Positions 39,640 through 48,230 are shown, counted from the stretch's first letter. The stretch: DNA of 55,679 nt from an uncultured Collinsella sp. (GCA_900549745.1 URPJ01000014.1:1-55679); one strand, 5' to 3'. A program made the numbers and translations. The notes: generated from the letters alone by a model not told the origin.

Positions 39640-40785
39640 ATGGACCTTGCTGACATCCGCCAGGCCATCGATGGCATCGATACCACGCTCCTCAACAGCT
39701 TTGTCGAGCGCATGGACATTGCCACCGAAGTCGCCAAGTCAAAAATCGAGATGGGCAAGGCCGTCTTCGACCCCGCCCGCGAGCGCTCCAAGCTCAACAA
39801 CCTCGCCAGCCGCGCGCCCGAGCGCTACGAGGCACAGACCATCGCCCTGTTCCGCCTCCTCATGAGCATGAGCAAGGCCGAGCAGCAGCGCTACATCAAC
39901 GAGCTCAAGGGCATCACCGTCTCGCAAAAGGCACACGCCACGGCTGCAGCCTCCGACACGCCCTTCCCTCAAACGGCCACCGTCGCCTGCCAGGGCGTGG
40001 AAGGTGCCTATAGCCAGATCGCCGCATGCAAACTCTTCGACGTGCCCGACATCGCGTTTTTCGAGACCTTCGAAGGCGTCATGCGCGCTGTGCGCGACGG
40101 CTTCTGCGAGTTTGGCGTGCTGCCCATCGAGAACTCCACCGCCGGATCGGTCAACGCCGTCTACGACCTGCTCGCCCAGTTCGATTTCCACATCGTGCGT
40201 TCGCTGCGACTCAAGATCGACCACAACCTGCTCGTCAAGCCCGGCACCAAGCTCGCCGACGTGCGCGAGGTCTACAGCCACGGCCAAGCCATTGCCCAGT
40301 GTGCCGGCTTTATCGAGTCCCACGACCTGCACGCCACCAAGTACCCAAACACGGCCATGTCGGCCGAGATGGTCGCCAACTCCGAGCGCACCGACGTCGC
40401 CGCCATCGCCTCGCGCAGCTGTGCCACGCTGTATGGCCTGGAGGTGCTGGAGCCCAACATTCAGGACTCGGACAACAACTACACGCGCTTTGTCGTCATC
40501 AGCCGCGAGCCGCGCGTCTACCCCGGCGCTAATCGCACCTCGCTCATGATCACCACGGCCAACGAGCCGGGCGCCCTCTATCGCGTGCTCGAGCGCTTCT
40601 ACGCACTCAACATCAACCTGATCAAGCTCGAGAGCCGCCCCATCCCCGGCCGCGACTTTGAGTTTATGTTCTACTTTGATCTGGACTGCCCCTTTGGCAG
40701 CAAGGCCCTCGACGACCTGCTCGATTCCATCGACGACGTGTGCGAGAGCTTCACCTACTTTGGCAGCTACACGGAGGTGCTCTAG
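39640..40785 (+). CDS. pheA: Bifunctional chorismate mutase / prephenate dehydratase (P-protein)
   Basis: A 381-residue fusion. An AroQ-type chorismate mutase occupies about 1-90 (DIRQAIDGIDTTLLNSFVERM). A prephenate dehydratase domain follows (about 107-285: ACQGVEGAYSQIAACKLF, PIENSTAGSVNAVYDLL, and the NNYTRFVVIS motif with the catalytic Thr). An ACT domain with LIKLESRPIPG ends the protein; this ESRP motif binds phenylalanine for feedback inhibition. It starts at the ATG with an AAAGGGG site; the longer frame from 39388 overlaps aroC and is spurious. Its stop is followed immediately by the aroEK start. Confidence 0.97.
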   Translation: MDLADIRQAIDGIDTTLLNSFVERMDIATEVAKSKIEMGKAVFDPARERSKLNNLASRAPERYEAQTIALFRLLMSMSKAEQQRYINELKGITVSQKAHATAAASDTPFPQTATVACQGVEGAYSQIAACKLFDVPDIAFFETFEGVMRAVRDGFCEFGVLPIENSTAGSVNAVYDLLAQFDFHIVRSLRLKIDHNLLVKPGTKLADVREVYSHGQAIAQCAGFIESHDLHATKYPNTAMSAEMVANSERTDVAAIASRSCATLYGLEVLEPNIQDSDNNYTRFVVISREPRVYPGANRTSLMITTANEPGALYRVLERFYALNINLIKLESRPIPGRDFEFMFYFDLDCPFGSKALDDLLDSIDDVCESFTYFGSYTEVL

Positions 40786-42036
40786 ATGACCGATATCACT
40801 GCAACCCGTCCCTACGGCGTGCTGGGCCGTGTGCTGGGCCACAGCTACACCCCGACCATCTACAAAGAGCTCGCTGGGCTCGAGTACGTGCGCTTTGAGC
40901 GCGAGCCCGAGGACCTCGCGGCCTTTATGACCGGCGACGAGTGGGAGGGCACCAACGTGACCATCCCCTACAAGCGCGCCGTCATGGACTACCTTGACGA
41001 ACTGAGCCCGCTCGCCGAGCGCATGGGCAACGTCAACACCATCACGCGCCTGCCCGACGGCCGCCTGCGCGGCGACAACACCGACTACTTTGGTTTTCAG
41101 TGCCTGGTCGAAGAGTTGGGCGTTGAGGTTGCCGGTAAGAAGGTCCTCGTGCTCGGTGCCACCGGTGGTGCGGGTACTACGGCCAGTATGGTGCTCGGAG
41201 ATCTGGGCGCCATCGTCGTACCCGTGGGTCGCACGAGCGAGGTCAATTACAGCAACATCGCTCAGCAGTCCGATGCAACGCTGCTCGTCAACTGCACGCC
41301 CGCCGGTATGTTCCCCCACTGCCCCGACGCTCCCTGCACGCTCGAAGGCCTCGATGCGCTCGAGGGCGTCATCGACATTGTCTACAACCCCGCCCGCACG
41401 GGACTCATGCTCGAGGCCGAGCGCCGCGGCATCCCCTGCATCGGCGGCCTGCTCATGCTCGTGGCCCAAGCGGCGCAGGCTGTCGAACGCTACACCGGCC
41501 AAGTCACCCCGCGCGAGCGCATCCTGGACGTAACGGAGCGCCTGTCACGCCGCGAACAGAACATCGCGCTGATCGGCATGCCGGGTTCAGGCAAGACCCG
41601 CGTGGGTGAGCAAGTCGATGTGCTCACGGGCCGCGAGCACATCGACTTGGATCACGCGCTCGAGGAGCGTCTGGGCATGCCCTGTGCCGACTTTATCGTC
41701 GAGCGCGGCGAGGCGGCCTTCCGCGAACAGGAGACGGCTGCGCTGGCCGACATCTCCAAGCGCAGCGGCCTGGTGCTCTCCACAGGCGGCGGCGTGGTCA
41801 CACGCGACGAGAACTACCCGCTGCTACACCAGAACAGCCAGATTGTGATGCTCAACCGCAAGCTCGACGAGCTCGCCCACAAGGGCCGCCCCATCACCGC
41901 GCGCGACGGCATCGACAAGCTGGCCGAGCAGCGCATGCCGCGCTACCGCGCCTGGGCCGACTACATCATCGACTCACGCGACTGCGCCGCCAACACCGCC
42001 CATGCCCTCCTCGACACCCTCCCACCCGCTCTCTAA
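40786..42036 (+). CDS. aroEK: Shikimate dehydrogenase-shikimate kinase fusion
   Basis: A 416-residue protein joining two shikimate steps. Residues 1-250 are AroE: HSYTPTIYK (in place of the usual HSxSPxIHN), NVTIPYK with catalytic Lys63, GDNTDYFGF with Asp100, LGATGGAGTTA for NADPH, and a closing GLLMLVAQAAQAVERYTG. Residues 255-416 are AroK with Walker A GMPGSGKT (264-271), the DLD shikimate contacts (HIDLDHALEERLG), FREQE and STGGGVV. The fusion order dehydrogenase-kinase occurs in several anaerobes. It follows pheA with no gap. Confidence 0.95.
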   Translation: MTDITATRPYGVLGRVLGHSYTPTIYKELAGLEYVRFEREPEDLAAFMTGDEWEGTNVTIPYKRAVMDYLDELSPLAERMGNVNTITRLPDGRLRGDNTDYFGFQCLVEELGVEVAGKKVLVLGATGGAGTTASMVLGDLGAIVVPVGRTSEVNYSNIAQQSDATLLVNCTPAGMFPHCPDAPCTLEGLDALEGVIDIVYNPARTGLMLEAERRGIPCIGGLLMLVAQAAQAVERYTGQVTPRERILDVTERLSRREQNIALIGMPGSGKTRVGEQVDVLTGREHIDLDHALEERLGMPCADFIVERGEAAFREQETAALADISKRSGLVLSTGGGVVTRDENYPLLHQNSQIVMLNRKLDELAHKGRPITARDGIDKLAEQRMPRYRAWADYIIDSRDCAANTAHALLDTLPPAL

Positions 42037-42039
42037 CCA

Positions 42040-42080
42040 AAACCACCACAAAGGGGGCAGGCACCTTTGTGGTGGTTTTT
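42040..42080 (+). terminator. Long hairpin with U-tract between aroEK and aroQ
   Basis: A perfect 15-bp stem AAACCACCACAAAGG pairs across a 9-base loop and is followed by TTTTT. It begins just 3 bp after the aroEK stop and ends 20 bp before the aroQ start. It can act as an intrinsic terminator in either direction; the same type of hairpin might also be a dispersed repeat. Confidence 0.75.
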
Positions 42081-42100
42081 CAACTGCAAAGGAAGCAACC

Positions 42101-42538
42101 ATGAAAGCACTCGTCATTAACGGCCCCAACCTCAACATGCTCGGCATTCGCGAGCCAGGCATCTACGGCAGCGACAACCACGATCGCTTAGTGCAGATCT
42201 GCCAGGAAGCGGGTGCCGCACAGGGCTTCGACGAGGTCGAGGTCTTCCAGTCTAACCACGAGGGCAGCATCGTCGACAAGATCCAGGAGGCTTACGGAAA
42301 GGTCGACGGCATCGTCATCAACCCGGCCGCCTACACGCACACAAGCGTGGCCATCCTGGACGCGCTCAAAGCCGTCGCCATCCCGGCTGTGGAGGTCCAC
42401 ATTAGCGCAGTCGAGACCCGCGAAGACTTCCGCCAGGTGAGCTACGCCCGTCTGGCCTGCTTCGCCACCATCACCGGAGAGGGCCTGAAGGGCTACGCCC
42501 ACGCGTTGGAGCTGCTGAAAGAGCATCTCGAAAAGTAA
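42101..42538 (+). CDS. aroQ: Type II 3-dehydroquinate dehydratase
   Basis: A 145-residue type II enzyme dehydrating 3-dehydroquinate to 3-dehydroshikimate. The signature sequences are INGPNLNMLGIREPGIYG (with the catalytic Tyr), FQSNHEGSIVDKI, NPAAYTHTSVAILDAL and VEVHISAVETRE. The start at 42101 follows a GGAAG site; upstream in-frame codons lie in the hairpin. It supplies the only dehydroquinase of the operon, placed last and behind a terminator. Confidence 0.97.
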   Translation: MKALVINGPNLNMLGIREPGIYGSDNHDRLVQICQEAGAAQGFDEVEVFQSNHEGSIVDKIQEAYGKVDGIVINPAAYTHTSVAILDALKAVAIPAVEVHISAVETREDFRQVSYARLACFATITGEGLKGYAHALELLKEHLEK

Positions 42539-42600
42539 AATGCCAACCCCAACAAACAGCAGCGGCTTGCTCGCGCTCGGCTCCAGCAACACACAAGATG

Positions 42601-42632
42601 AAAAAAGCCCAGACCACCAAGCGGTCTGGGCT
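42601..42632 (-). terminator. Terminator of tRNA-Arg(TCT)
   Basis: A perfect 10-bp stem (AGCCCAGACC) with an intervening 7-base loop is followed on the minus strand by TTTTT, just beyond the 3' end of the tRNA. On the plus strand it could also stop aroQ transcripts. Confidence 0.8.
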
Positions 42633-42642
42633 TAATAAACGA

Positions 42643-42719
42643 TGGTGCTCCATGGCGGATTCGAACCGTCGACCTTGGGATTAGAAGTCCCCTGCTCTAT
42701 CCAACTGAGCTAATGGAGC
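42643..42719 (-). tRNA. tRNA-Arg (anticodon TCT)
   Basis: A 77-nt cloverleaf with encoded CCA. The acceptor stem GCTCCAT/ATGGAGC is perfect, the anticodon loop CTTCTAA has anticodon TCT reading AGA, and the T-loop is TTCGAAT. The outer pair of the anticodon stem (G27/A43) and one T-stem pair are mismatched. It borders the surface-polysaccharide locus. Confidence 0.95.
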
Positions 42720-42773
42720 AAATAACCGCACGCCCAAGCAAGCACAAGCCTGTCAGGCGCAAGTAATTATAAC

Positions 42774-43544
42774 CTAGTTGAACTGCTCGCGGTACGCCTT
42801 GCAGACCTCATCGACCGGGCCGTCCATGCGAAGGTCACCCTTCTCAATCCAAACGGCACGCTGGCAGATGCGCTCAACCTGCTCCATAGAGTGCGAAACG
42901 AACAGAACCGTCACGTCGCCGCTCTGGATAAAGTGCTGGATGCGGGCCTCACACTTTTGCTGGAAGAACACATCACCGACGGACAGCGTCTCGTCAACGA
43001 TCAGAATATCGGGCTCGGTAATCGTCGCGATTGCAAAGGCGATACGCGCCACCATGCCCGAAGAGAAGTTCTTAAGCGGCATATCGACAAAGTTCTGCAG
43101 CTCAGCGAACTCGATAATGCCGTCAAAGTTGGCGTCGATGAACTCCTTGGTATAGCCGAGCAGGGCGCCGTTCAGATAGATGTTCTCGCGGGCGGTCAGC
43201 TCGGGGTCAAAGCCGGCGCCAAGCTCAATCAGCGGCGCGATGTTACCGTGCACCTTAACGCTGCCCTCGCTAGGCTCAAGAACGCCAGCGATAATCTTGA
43301 GCATCGTAGACTTGCCGGAGCCATTGGTGCCGACCAGACCCACAACCTCGCCGCGATGAATATCAAACGAGATGTGCTTAAGCGCCCTAAACTCCTCAAA
43401 GAACAGCTCGTGCTTGGCAAGCTTAATGAAGTACTCCTTGAGGTTGGTCAGCGACTCGGACGCCATGTTAAAGATCATGGTGACGTCGTCGACCTCGACA
43501 GCCAGAGGCTGCTCGCTGTAATCAACAACAGATTCAGTCATCAC
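42774..43544 (-). CDS. ABC transporter ATP-binding protein for polysaccharide export (Wzt/TagH-like)
   Basis: A 256-residue ATPase. Walker A is GLVGTNGSGKST, the signature is NFSSGMVARI and Walker B is ILIVDETLSVGD. The N-terminal FNMASESLTNLKEYFIKL and the spacing are typical of the ABCA/Wzt-TagH group energising export of O-antigen or wall teichoic-type polymers. The protein ends soon after the nucleotide-binding domain and has no C-terminal glycan-binding domain, so export is probably not coupled to a special chain-end modification. It lies 8 bp after the permease gene. Confidence 0.93.
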   Translation of the reverse strand: MMTESVVDYSEQPLAVEVDDVTMIFNMASESLTNLKEYFIKLAKHELFFEEFRALKHISFDIHRGEVVGLVGTNGSGKSTMLKIIAGVLEPSEGSVKVHGNIAPLIELGAGFDPELTARENIYLNGALLGYTKEFIDANFDGIIEFAELQNFVDMPLKNFSSGMVARIAFAIATITEPDILIVDETLSVGDVFFQQKCEARIQHFIQSGDVTVLFVSHSMEQVERICQRAVWIEKGDLRMDGPVDEVCKAYREQFN

Positions 43545-43552
43545 AGCACTCC

Positions 43553-44398
43553 TTAGATGTAGAGGATAAATTTGCGCTCGGACTTATGGAACACGGTATA
43601 GCCAATAATAAGCGCAAGAACCGCCCAAGCGACGCACATACCAAACGTCATAAGCGAGGGCGTAGTCTGGAACAGGAAGATATCGCGCATAAACTGCAGG
43701 TAGTTGAACATGGGGTTCGCATACATCAAGATACGCACGAGATGCGGCATTTGCGCAATATAGTCAGTCGTCCAGAAGATGGGCGTAATGTAAGTCCACG
43801 CCGTAATGACGACGCTCCACAGATGCATAACGTCGCGGAAGAAGACCGTAAGGGCAGAGAGCATCATGCCCAGGCCCATGCAGAAGCACATAAGCAGCAG
43901 CAGGCAAACCGGCAACAGAATCAGGTGCCAAGAAGGCATAACGCGGAACCACAGCATGACGATGGCGACGGCGACCAGCGAGAAGGCAAAGTTGACCAGC
44001 GAGAAGAGCACCTTCTGCACCGGGAAAACCCAGCGGTGCACCTTAACCTTCTTGAGCAGAGGGGCAGCGCCCACGATCGACGTCAGGGCCTGGTTAGTAG
44101 ACTCAGACATGACGGCAAAGGTGATGTTACCCACGATCAAGTACAGCGGGTACATCTCGGGCGTCATTGAGCCATTGCGGCCCTGGCCAAAAATCGTCGA
44201 GAACACGATGGCCATGACGATCATCATCAGCAGCGGGTTGAGCACCGACCATGCGACGCCCAGAACGCTACGGCGATACTTGATCTTAAAATCCTTGGTA
44301 ACCAGCTGACGAAGGATAAACGCGTCCTTCTCAAATTCGTTCTTAGCAAACGTCGCAGGCAGACTGCGAGTTTCTTGTTGCTTTGTCTGATCCGACAC
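43553..44398 (-). CDS. ABC-2 type polysaccharide export permease (Wzm/TagG-like)
   Basis: A 281-residue membrane protein with six hydrophobic helices. The family pattern is LVTKDFKIKYRRSVLGVAWSVLNPLLMMIVMAIVFSTIFG (in adjoining blocks) and the C-terminal TPIFW...MYANPMFNYLQFMRDI. It forms the channel for lipid-linked polysaccharide export with the ATPase encoded downstream. I chose the GTG at 44398, with an AAAGGAG site 8 bp away, over the open frame to 44461. Confidence 0.93.
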   Translation of the reverse strand: MSDQTKQQETRSLPATFAKNEFEKDAFILRQLVTKDFKIKYRRSVLGVAWSVLNPLLMMIVMAIVFSTIFGQGRNGSMTPEMYPLYLIVGNITFAVMSESTNQALTSIVGAAPLLKKVKVHRWVFPVQKVLFSLVNFAFSLVAVAIVMLWFRVMPSWHLILLPVCLLLLMCFCMGLGMMLSALTVFFRDVMHLWSVVITAWTYITPIFWTTDYIAQMPHLVRILMYANPMFNYLQFMRDIFLFQTTPSLMTFGMCVAWAVLALIIGYTVFHKSERKFILYI

Positions 44399-44499
44399 GG
44401 ATGCAACTCCTTTACTCGTAATCGTTGACAAACGAACAGTATAGACCCGACGGCCATGCAAACGATTCGCGCAACAAAACTGGAGAACTAACCCACATC

Positions 44500-44528
44500 T
44501 TAGGATGCCAGGCCCAAACGGCTATACT
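44500..44528 (+). promoter_or_regulatory. Candidate promoter of the GT2 gene
   Basis: TTAGGA and TATACT are separated by 17 bp, about 30 bp upstream of the GTG start at 44559. The -10 is a good match to the consensus and the -35 is weak. On the opposite strand a TATACT at 44439-44444 may serve the permease gene. Confidence 0.45.
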
Positions 44529-44558
44529 TTCTAGGATTGAATGTATAAGGAGCATTAA

Positions 44559-45530
44559 GTGAATTCTGAATCCATCGCCGTCATCATCCCTTGCTACAAC
44601 GAAGCGCTCACGATCGGCAAAGTCATCGACGACTTTCACCGCGAGCTTCCGCAGGCGACGGTCTATGTCTATGACAACAACTCGTCGGACGATACCTCAC
44701 GCATTGCCACCGAGCACGGCGCCACAGTCCGCTTTGAGCCCCGTCAGGGAAAGGGCAACGTGTGCCGCCAGATGTTTCGCGATATCGACGCCGATTGCTA
44801 CCTGATGGTCGACGGAGACGACACCTACCCCGCCGAGGCGGCCAAGGCCCTCTGCGAGCCCATCCTCAACGGCACGGCCGACATGACCGTAGGCGATCGC
44901 CTTTCCAACGGCACCTACGCCGAGGAGAACAAGCGTGCCTTCCACGGCTTTGGCAATAATCTGGTCCGCGCCATGATCAAGTGGATCTATGGCTACAGCT
45001 TCGATGACGTCATGACAGGCTACCGCGCCATGAGCCGCCCGTTCGTTAAAACCTTCCCAGTGCTTTCCGAGGGCTTTCAGATCGAAACCGAGCTCTCGAT
45101 CCACGCCGTCGACCACCGCTGGCGCATCAAAGATGTGCCCATCGAGTACCGCGACCGTCCCGAGGGTTCCGAGTCCAAACTCAACACCGTGAGCGACGGC
45201 ATTAAAGTCGTTGCGATGATCGGCACGCTGTTCAAGGACTACCGCCCGCTGAAGTTCTTCAGCCTCGTTGCGCTTCTGTTCGCGGTATTCGGCCTCGCCC
45301 TGGGCATGCCCATCGTTGTCGAATATTTCCAGACCGGCCTCGTCCCGCGCTTCCCCACCGCTATGCTCGCCGCCTCGTTTATGTTCCTGTGCGGCCTGAG
45401 CCTTGCGACCGGCTTCATCCTAGATTCTGTAGCAAAGGTCGAAAAAAAGCAGTGGGAGGTCAACGTGTACAGCAAATACGCCTACGACGACCAGCCCGGC
45501 CACCCTACTTCCATGCCAAGCGAGAGGTAG
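44559..45530 (+). CDS. GT2 family glycosyltransferase with C-terminal membrane helices
   Basis: A 323-residue protein. The N-terminal GT-A fold shows AVIIPCYNEALTIGKVI, VYDNNSSDDTS and MVDGDDTYPAEAA, the DxD-like sugar-nucleotide/metal site. Two or three helices follow (FFSLVALLFAVFGLALGMPIV; LAASFMFLCGLSLATGFIL). This is the pattern of polyprenyl-phosphate sugar transferases (DPM1/GtrB-like), which load a sugar onto the lipid carrier. It starts with GTG at 44559 and an AAGGAG site. It is transcribed away from the exporter genes. Confidence 0.92.
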   Translation: MNSESIAVIIPCYNEALTIGKVIDDFHRELPQATVYVYDNNSSDDTSRIATEHGATVRFEPRQGKGNVCRQMFRDIDADCYLMVDGDDTYPAEAAKALCEPILNGTADMTVGDRLSNGTYAEENKRAFHGFGNNLVRAMIKWIYGYSFDDVMTGYRAMSRPFVKTFPVLSEGFQIETELSIHAVDHRWRIKDVPIEYRDRPEGSESKLNTVSDGIKVVAMIGTLFKDYRPLKFFSLVALLFAVFGLALGMPIVVEYFQTGLVPRFPTAMLAASFMFLCGLSLATGFILDSVAKVEKKQWEVNVYSKYAYDDQPGHPTSMPSER

Positions 45531-45580
45531 ATCTTCCGCAAAATACTATTGGCACCACTGCGCAGATAGCCACCAACAAG

Positions 45581-45610
45581 AAAAGCCGCCGTTAAAGAAC
45601 GGCGGCTTTT
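45581..45610. terminator. Bidirectional terminator between convergent GT2 and rmlCD genes
   Basis: AAAAGCCGCCGTT pairs with AACGGCGGCTTTT around a 4-base loop, with A and T runs on both sides. It lies between the stops of two converging genes and can serve both strands. Confidence 0.88.
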
Positions 45611-45632
45611 ACTCTCGAAAAGTTAATAGCGG

Positions 45633-47087
45633 CTAGAACGTCTTGATGTACTCCCCCAGCTCTTCCTCCCAGTCGGGCATGTGGAAGCCGGCAGCCTCGA
45701 GCTTGGACAGGTCGAGCGCGGAGTGGACCGGGCGCGGGGCGACGGGGCCCTCGGCGCTCGCGTAGTAGTCGGCGGTCGATACCGGCACGACCCTGTCCCC
45801 GTTGCCGTTGGCGGCCTCGAAGACGGCGCGGGCGATATCGGCCCAGGACTTGACGGTGCCGGAGCCGGTGCAGTCGTAGGTGCCGTAGGGGGCGTGCGTC
45901 CCCAGCACGTGGAAGATGGCCTCGGCCATGTCGCGCGTGAAGGTCAGGCGGCCCAGCTGGTCGTCAACGACCGTGACCTGCTCGAGCCCGTCCTCGGGGT
46001 CGGCGACGCGGTCGGAGAGTGCCCTCATGGTCTTGACGAAGTTGTGCCCCTCGCCGATGACCCAGCTGGAGCGCATGATGTAGTGGCGCGGGCACCCGGC
46101 CACGGCGATGTCGCCGGCGGCCTTGGTCTGGCCGTAGACGGACAGCGGGCTGAGGGGCTCGTCCTCGTCATGCACCTCGGCGGTGCCGTCGAAGACGTAG
46201 TCGCTGGACACGTGGACGAGGGTGATCCCGTGATCAGAGCATGTGCGGGCGAGGAGGGCGGGGCCGGTCGCGTTGGCCTTCCAGGCGGTCGCGCGGCCCT
46301 CGGCGGTCTCCGCCCTATCCACGGCGGTGTAGGCGCCGCAGTTGATCACGGTGCCGTAGAGCGACCAGTCGTACTGTGTGTAGGCGTCCGGGTCTGACAT
46401 ATCGAAGGTGTCGATGTCGCAGAAGTCGAAGTCCTTGGCGACGCCGCGCTCCTCCGCCAGCCTGCGCACAGCATGGCCCAGCTGGCCGTTGCAGCCGGTG
46501 ACGAGCGTCCTCTTGGGCGCCATTGGGACGACGTCCCTGAGCATCGGGTGGTTGAGGTCGGCCTCGGAGACGGTGGCCTCATCGAGCGGGATCGGCCACT
46601 CGATGGCGAGCTCGGGGTCGGCGAGGTTCACGAACGTGTAGGTCCTCTTGAGCTCCAGCGACCAGTGGGCGTCCACCAGGTAGGTGTAGGCGGTGCCGTC
46701 CTCGAGCGCCTGGAAGGAGTTGCCCACGCCGCGCGGGACGTAGATGGCCCTGGACGGGTCCAGGGTGCAGGTGTAGACCTTGCCGAAGGTCTCGCTGCCC
46801 TCGCGCAGGTCCACCCAGGCGCCGAAGACCGAGCCGCGGGCCACGGAGATGAACTTGTCCCAGGGCTCCGCGTGGATGCCGCGGGTGACGCCGCGGCTGT
46901 CGTTGTAGGAGATGTTGTTCTGGACGACGCGAAGGTCGGGGATGCCCAGGGCGGTCATCTTGGCGCGCTGCCAGTTCTCCTTGAACCAGCCGCGCGAGTC
47001 GCCGTGGACGGCGAGGTCGACGACCTTGAGGCCCTCGATGCCGGTCTCGGCGACGGAGAGGTCCTTCTCGAATGCGATGTCTGCCAT
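45633..47087 (-). CDS. dTDP-4-dehydrorhamnose 3,5-epimerase / dTDP-4-dehydrorhamnose reductase fusion (RmlC-RmlD)
   Basis: A 484-residue fusion of the last two steps of dTDP-L-rhamnose synthesis. Residues 1-185 are an RmlC cupin (GDSRGWFKENWQ, RGVTRGIHAEPWDKFISV, YVPRGVGNSFQAL). Residues 190-484 are RmlD (LVTGCNGQLGHAV, INCGAYTAVDRAE, HVSSDYVFDG, the catalytic YGQTK, SSWVIGEG). The fusion is known from some Actinobacteria. The gene is very GC-rich, matching rmlB and rmlA but not the genes inserted nearby. Confidence 0.95.
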   Translation of the reverse strand: MADIAFEKDLSVAETGIEGLKVVDLAVHGDSRGWFKENWQRAKMTALGIPDLRVVQNNISYNDSRGVTRGIHAEPWDKFISVARGSVFGAWVDLREGSETFGKVYTCTLDPSRAIYVPRGVGNSFQALEDGTAYTYLVDAHWSLELKRTYTFVNLADPELAIEWPIPLDEATVSEADLNHPMLRDVVPMAPKRTLVTGCNGQLGHAVRRLAEERGVAKDFDFCDIDTFDMSDPDAYTQYDWSLYGTVINCGAYTAVDRAETAEGRATAWKANATGPALLARTCSDHGITLVHVSSDYVFDGTAEVHDEDEPLSPLSVYGQTKAAGDIAVAGCPRHYIMRSSWVIGEGHNFVKTMRALSDRVADPEDGLEQVTVVDDQLGRLTFTRDMAEAIFHVLGTHAPYGTYDCTGSGTVKSWADIARAVFEAANGNGDRVVPVSTADYYASAEGPVAPRPVHSALDLSKLEAAGFHMPDWEEELGEYIKTF

Positions 47088-47123
47088 GTGGGAAAAGCTC
47101 CTATCGAAGAGGTTGTATAACCG

Positions 47124-47184
47124 GGGGCGCCCGCGCGGGGACGCAGGATCATCCCCATGCCCTGCATCCCCGCGCGGGTGCCCC
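47124..47184. repeat. Long GC-rich palindrome between rmlB and rmlCD
   Basis: Arms of 24 bases (47124-47147 and 47161-47184) are complementary except for one wobble and one mismatch, around a 13-base loop. It falls in the 123-bp gap between rmlB and rmlCD, with no U-tract on the minus strand. It could stabilise mRNA, control expression of rmlCD relative to rmlB, or be a mobile palindrome. Confidence 0.75.
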
Positions 47185-47210
47185 GCGGTGCGGTTCGCCG
47201 GAATGCAGTC

Positions 47211-48230
47211 TTACTGGCCCTGCGCGCGGTAGCGGGCCTCGGTGGCCTCCTTGGCGGGGCGCCACCAGGACTCGTTGGCGACGTACCAGTCGATGGTCTG
47301 CTTCAGGCCCCCGGCGAAGTCGGTGTGGGCCGGGCGCCAGCCGAGCTCGGTCTGCAGCTTGGTGGAGTCGATGGCGTAGCGGCGATCGTGGCCGGGGCGG
47401 TCGGCGACCCAGTCGAAGTCCTCGGGGTCGCGTCCCATGGCCGCAAGGATCATGCGCAGGACCGTGATGTTGTTCTTCTCGCCATTTGCGCCGATGAGGT
47501 AGGTCTCCCCCATGCGGCCCTTGGTGAGGATGTCCCAGACGGCCGAGGAGTGGTCCTCGGTGTGGATCCAGTCGCGCACGTTCTCGCCCCTCCCGTAGAG
47601 CTTGGGGCGGACGCCGTCGACGATGTTGGTGATCTGCCTGGGGATGAACTTCTCCACGTGCTGGTAGGGGCCGTAGTTGTTGGAGCAGTTGGAGATCGTG
47701 GTGCGCAGGCCGTAGGTGCGGGTCCAGGCGCGCACGAGCATGTCGGAGGACGCCTTCGTCGAGCTGTACGGGGAGGAGGGCTTATAGGGCGTCTCCTCAG
47801 TGAACTTGGCGGGGTCGTCGAGCGCCAGGTCGCCGTAGACCTCGTCGGTGGAGACGTGGTGGTAGCGGACGCCGTACTTGCGGACGGCCTCCAGGAGGCG
47901 GAAGGTGCCCTCGACGTTGGTGCGCAGGAAGGGCTCGGGGTCGGCGATGGAGTTGTCGTTGTGGGACTCGGCGGCGTAGTGCACGATGGCGTCGTGGCCC
48001 GGGACGATGCGGTCCAGGAGCTCCGCGTCGCAGATGTCGCCCACGACGAGCTCCACGCGGTCGGAGGGCAGGCCCGCGATGTTCTCGGGGTTGCCGGCGT
48101 AGGTCAGCTTGTCCAGGACGGTGACGTGCACCTCGGGGTGGTTGTTGACCACGTAGTGCACGAAGTTGCTGCCGATGAAGCCGCAGCCGCCAGTGACGAT
48201 GATATTCTTGGGTTCGAAAATCTCAGACAT
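47211..48230 (-). CDS. rfbB: dTDP-glucose 4,6-dehydratase
   Basis: A 339-residue short-chain dehydrogenase-type enzyme making dTDP-4-keto-6-deoxyglucose, the second step to dTDP-rhamnose. Motifs are VTGGCGFIGSNFVHYV (NAD), HYAAESHNDNSI, HHVSTDEVYGDL, the catalytic YSSTKASSD, and NCSNNYGPYQHVEKFIP. The gene is GC-rich and precedes rmlCD on the minus strand. Confidence 0.97.
   Translation of the reverse strand: MSEIFEPKNIIVTGGCGFIGSNFVHYVVNNHPEVHVTVLDKLTYAGNPENIAGLPSDRVELVVGDICDAELLDRIVPGHDAIVHYAAESHNDNSIADPEPFLRTNVEGTFRLLEAVRKYGVRYHHVSTDEVYGDLALDDPAKFTEETPYKPSSPYSSTKASSDMLVRAWTRTYGLRTTISNCSNNYGPYQHVEKFIPRQITNIVDGVRPKLYGRGENVRDWIHTEDHSSAVWDILTKGRMGETYLIGANGEKNNITVLRMILAAMGRDPEDFDWVADRPGHDRRYAIDSTKLQTELGWRPAHTDFAGGLKQTIDWYVANESWWRPAKEATEARYRAQGQ

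Noticed and set aside
39739..41502. 587-residue minus-strand open frame
   Set aside because: It is antisense to pheA and aroEK and crosses gene boundaries.
42643..42719. Genomic-island integration at tRNA-Arg(TCT)
   Set aside because: The surface locus starts here, but there is no integrase gene and I saw no duplicated tRNA 3' end in the window.
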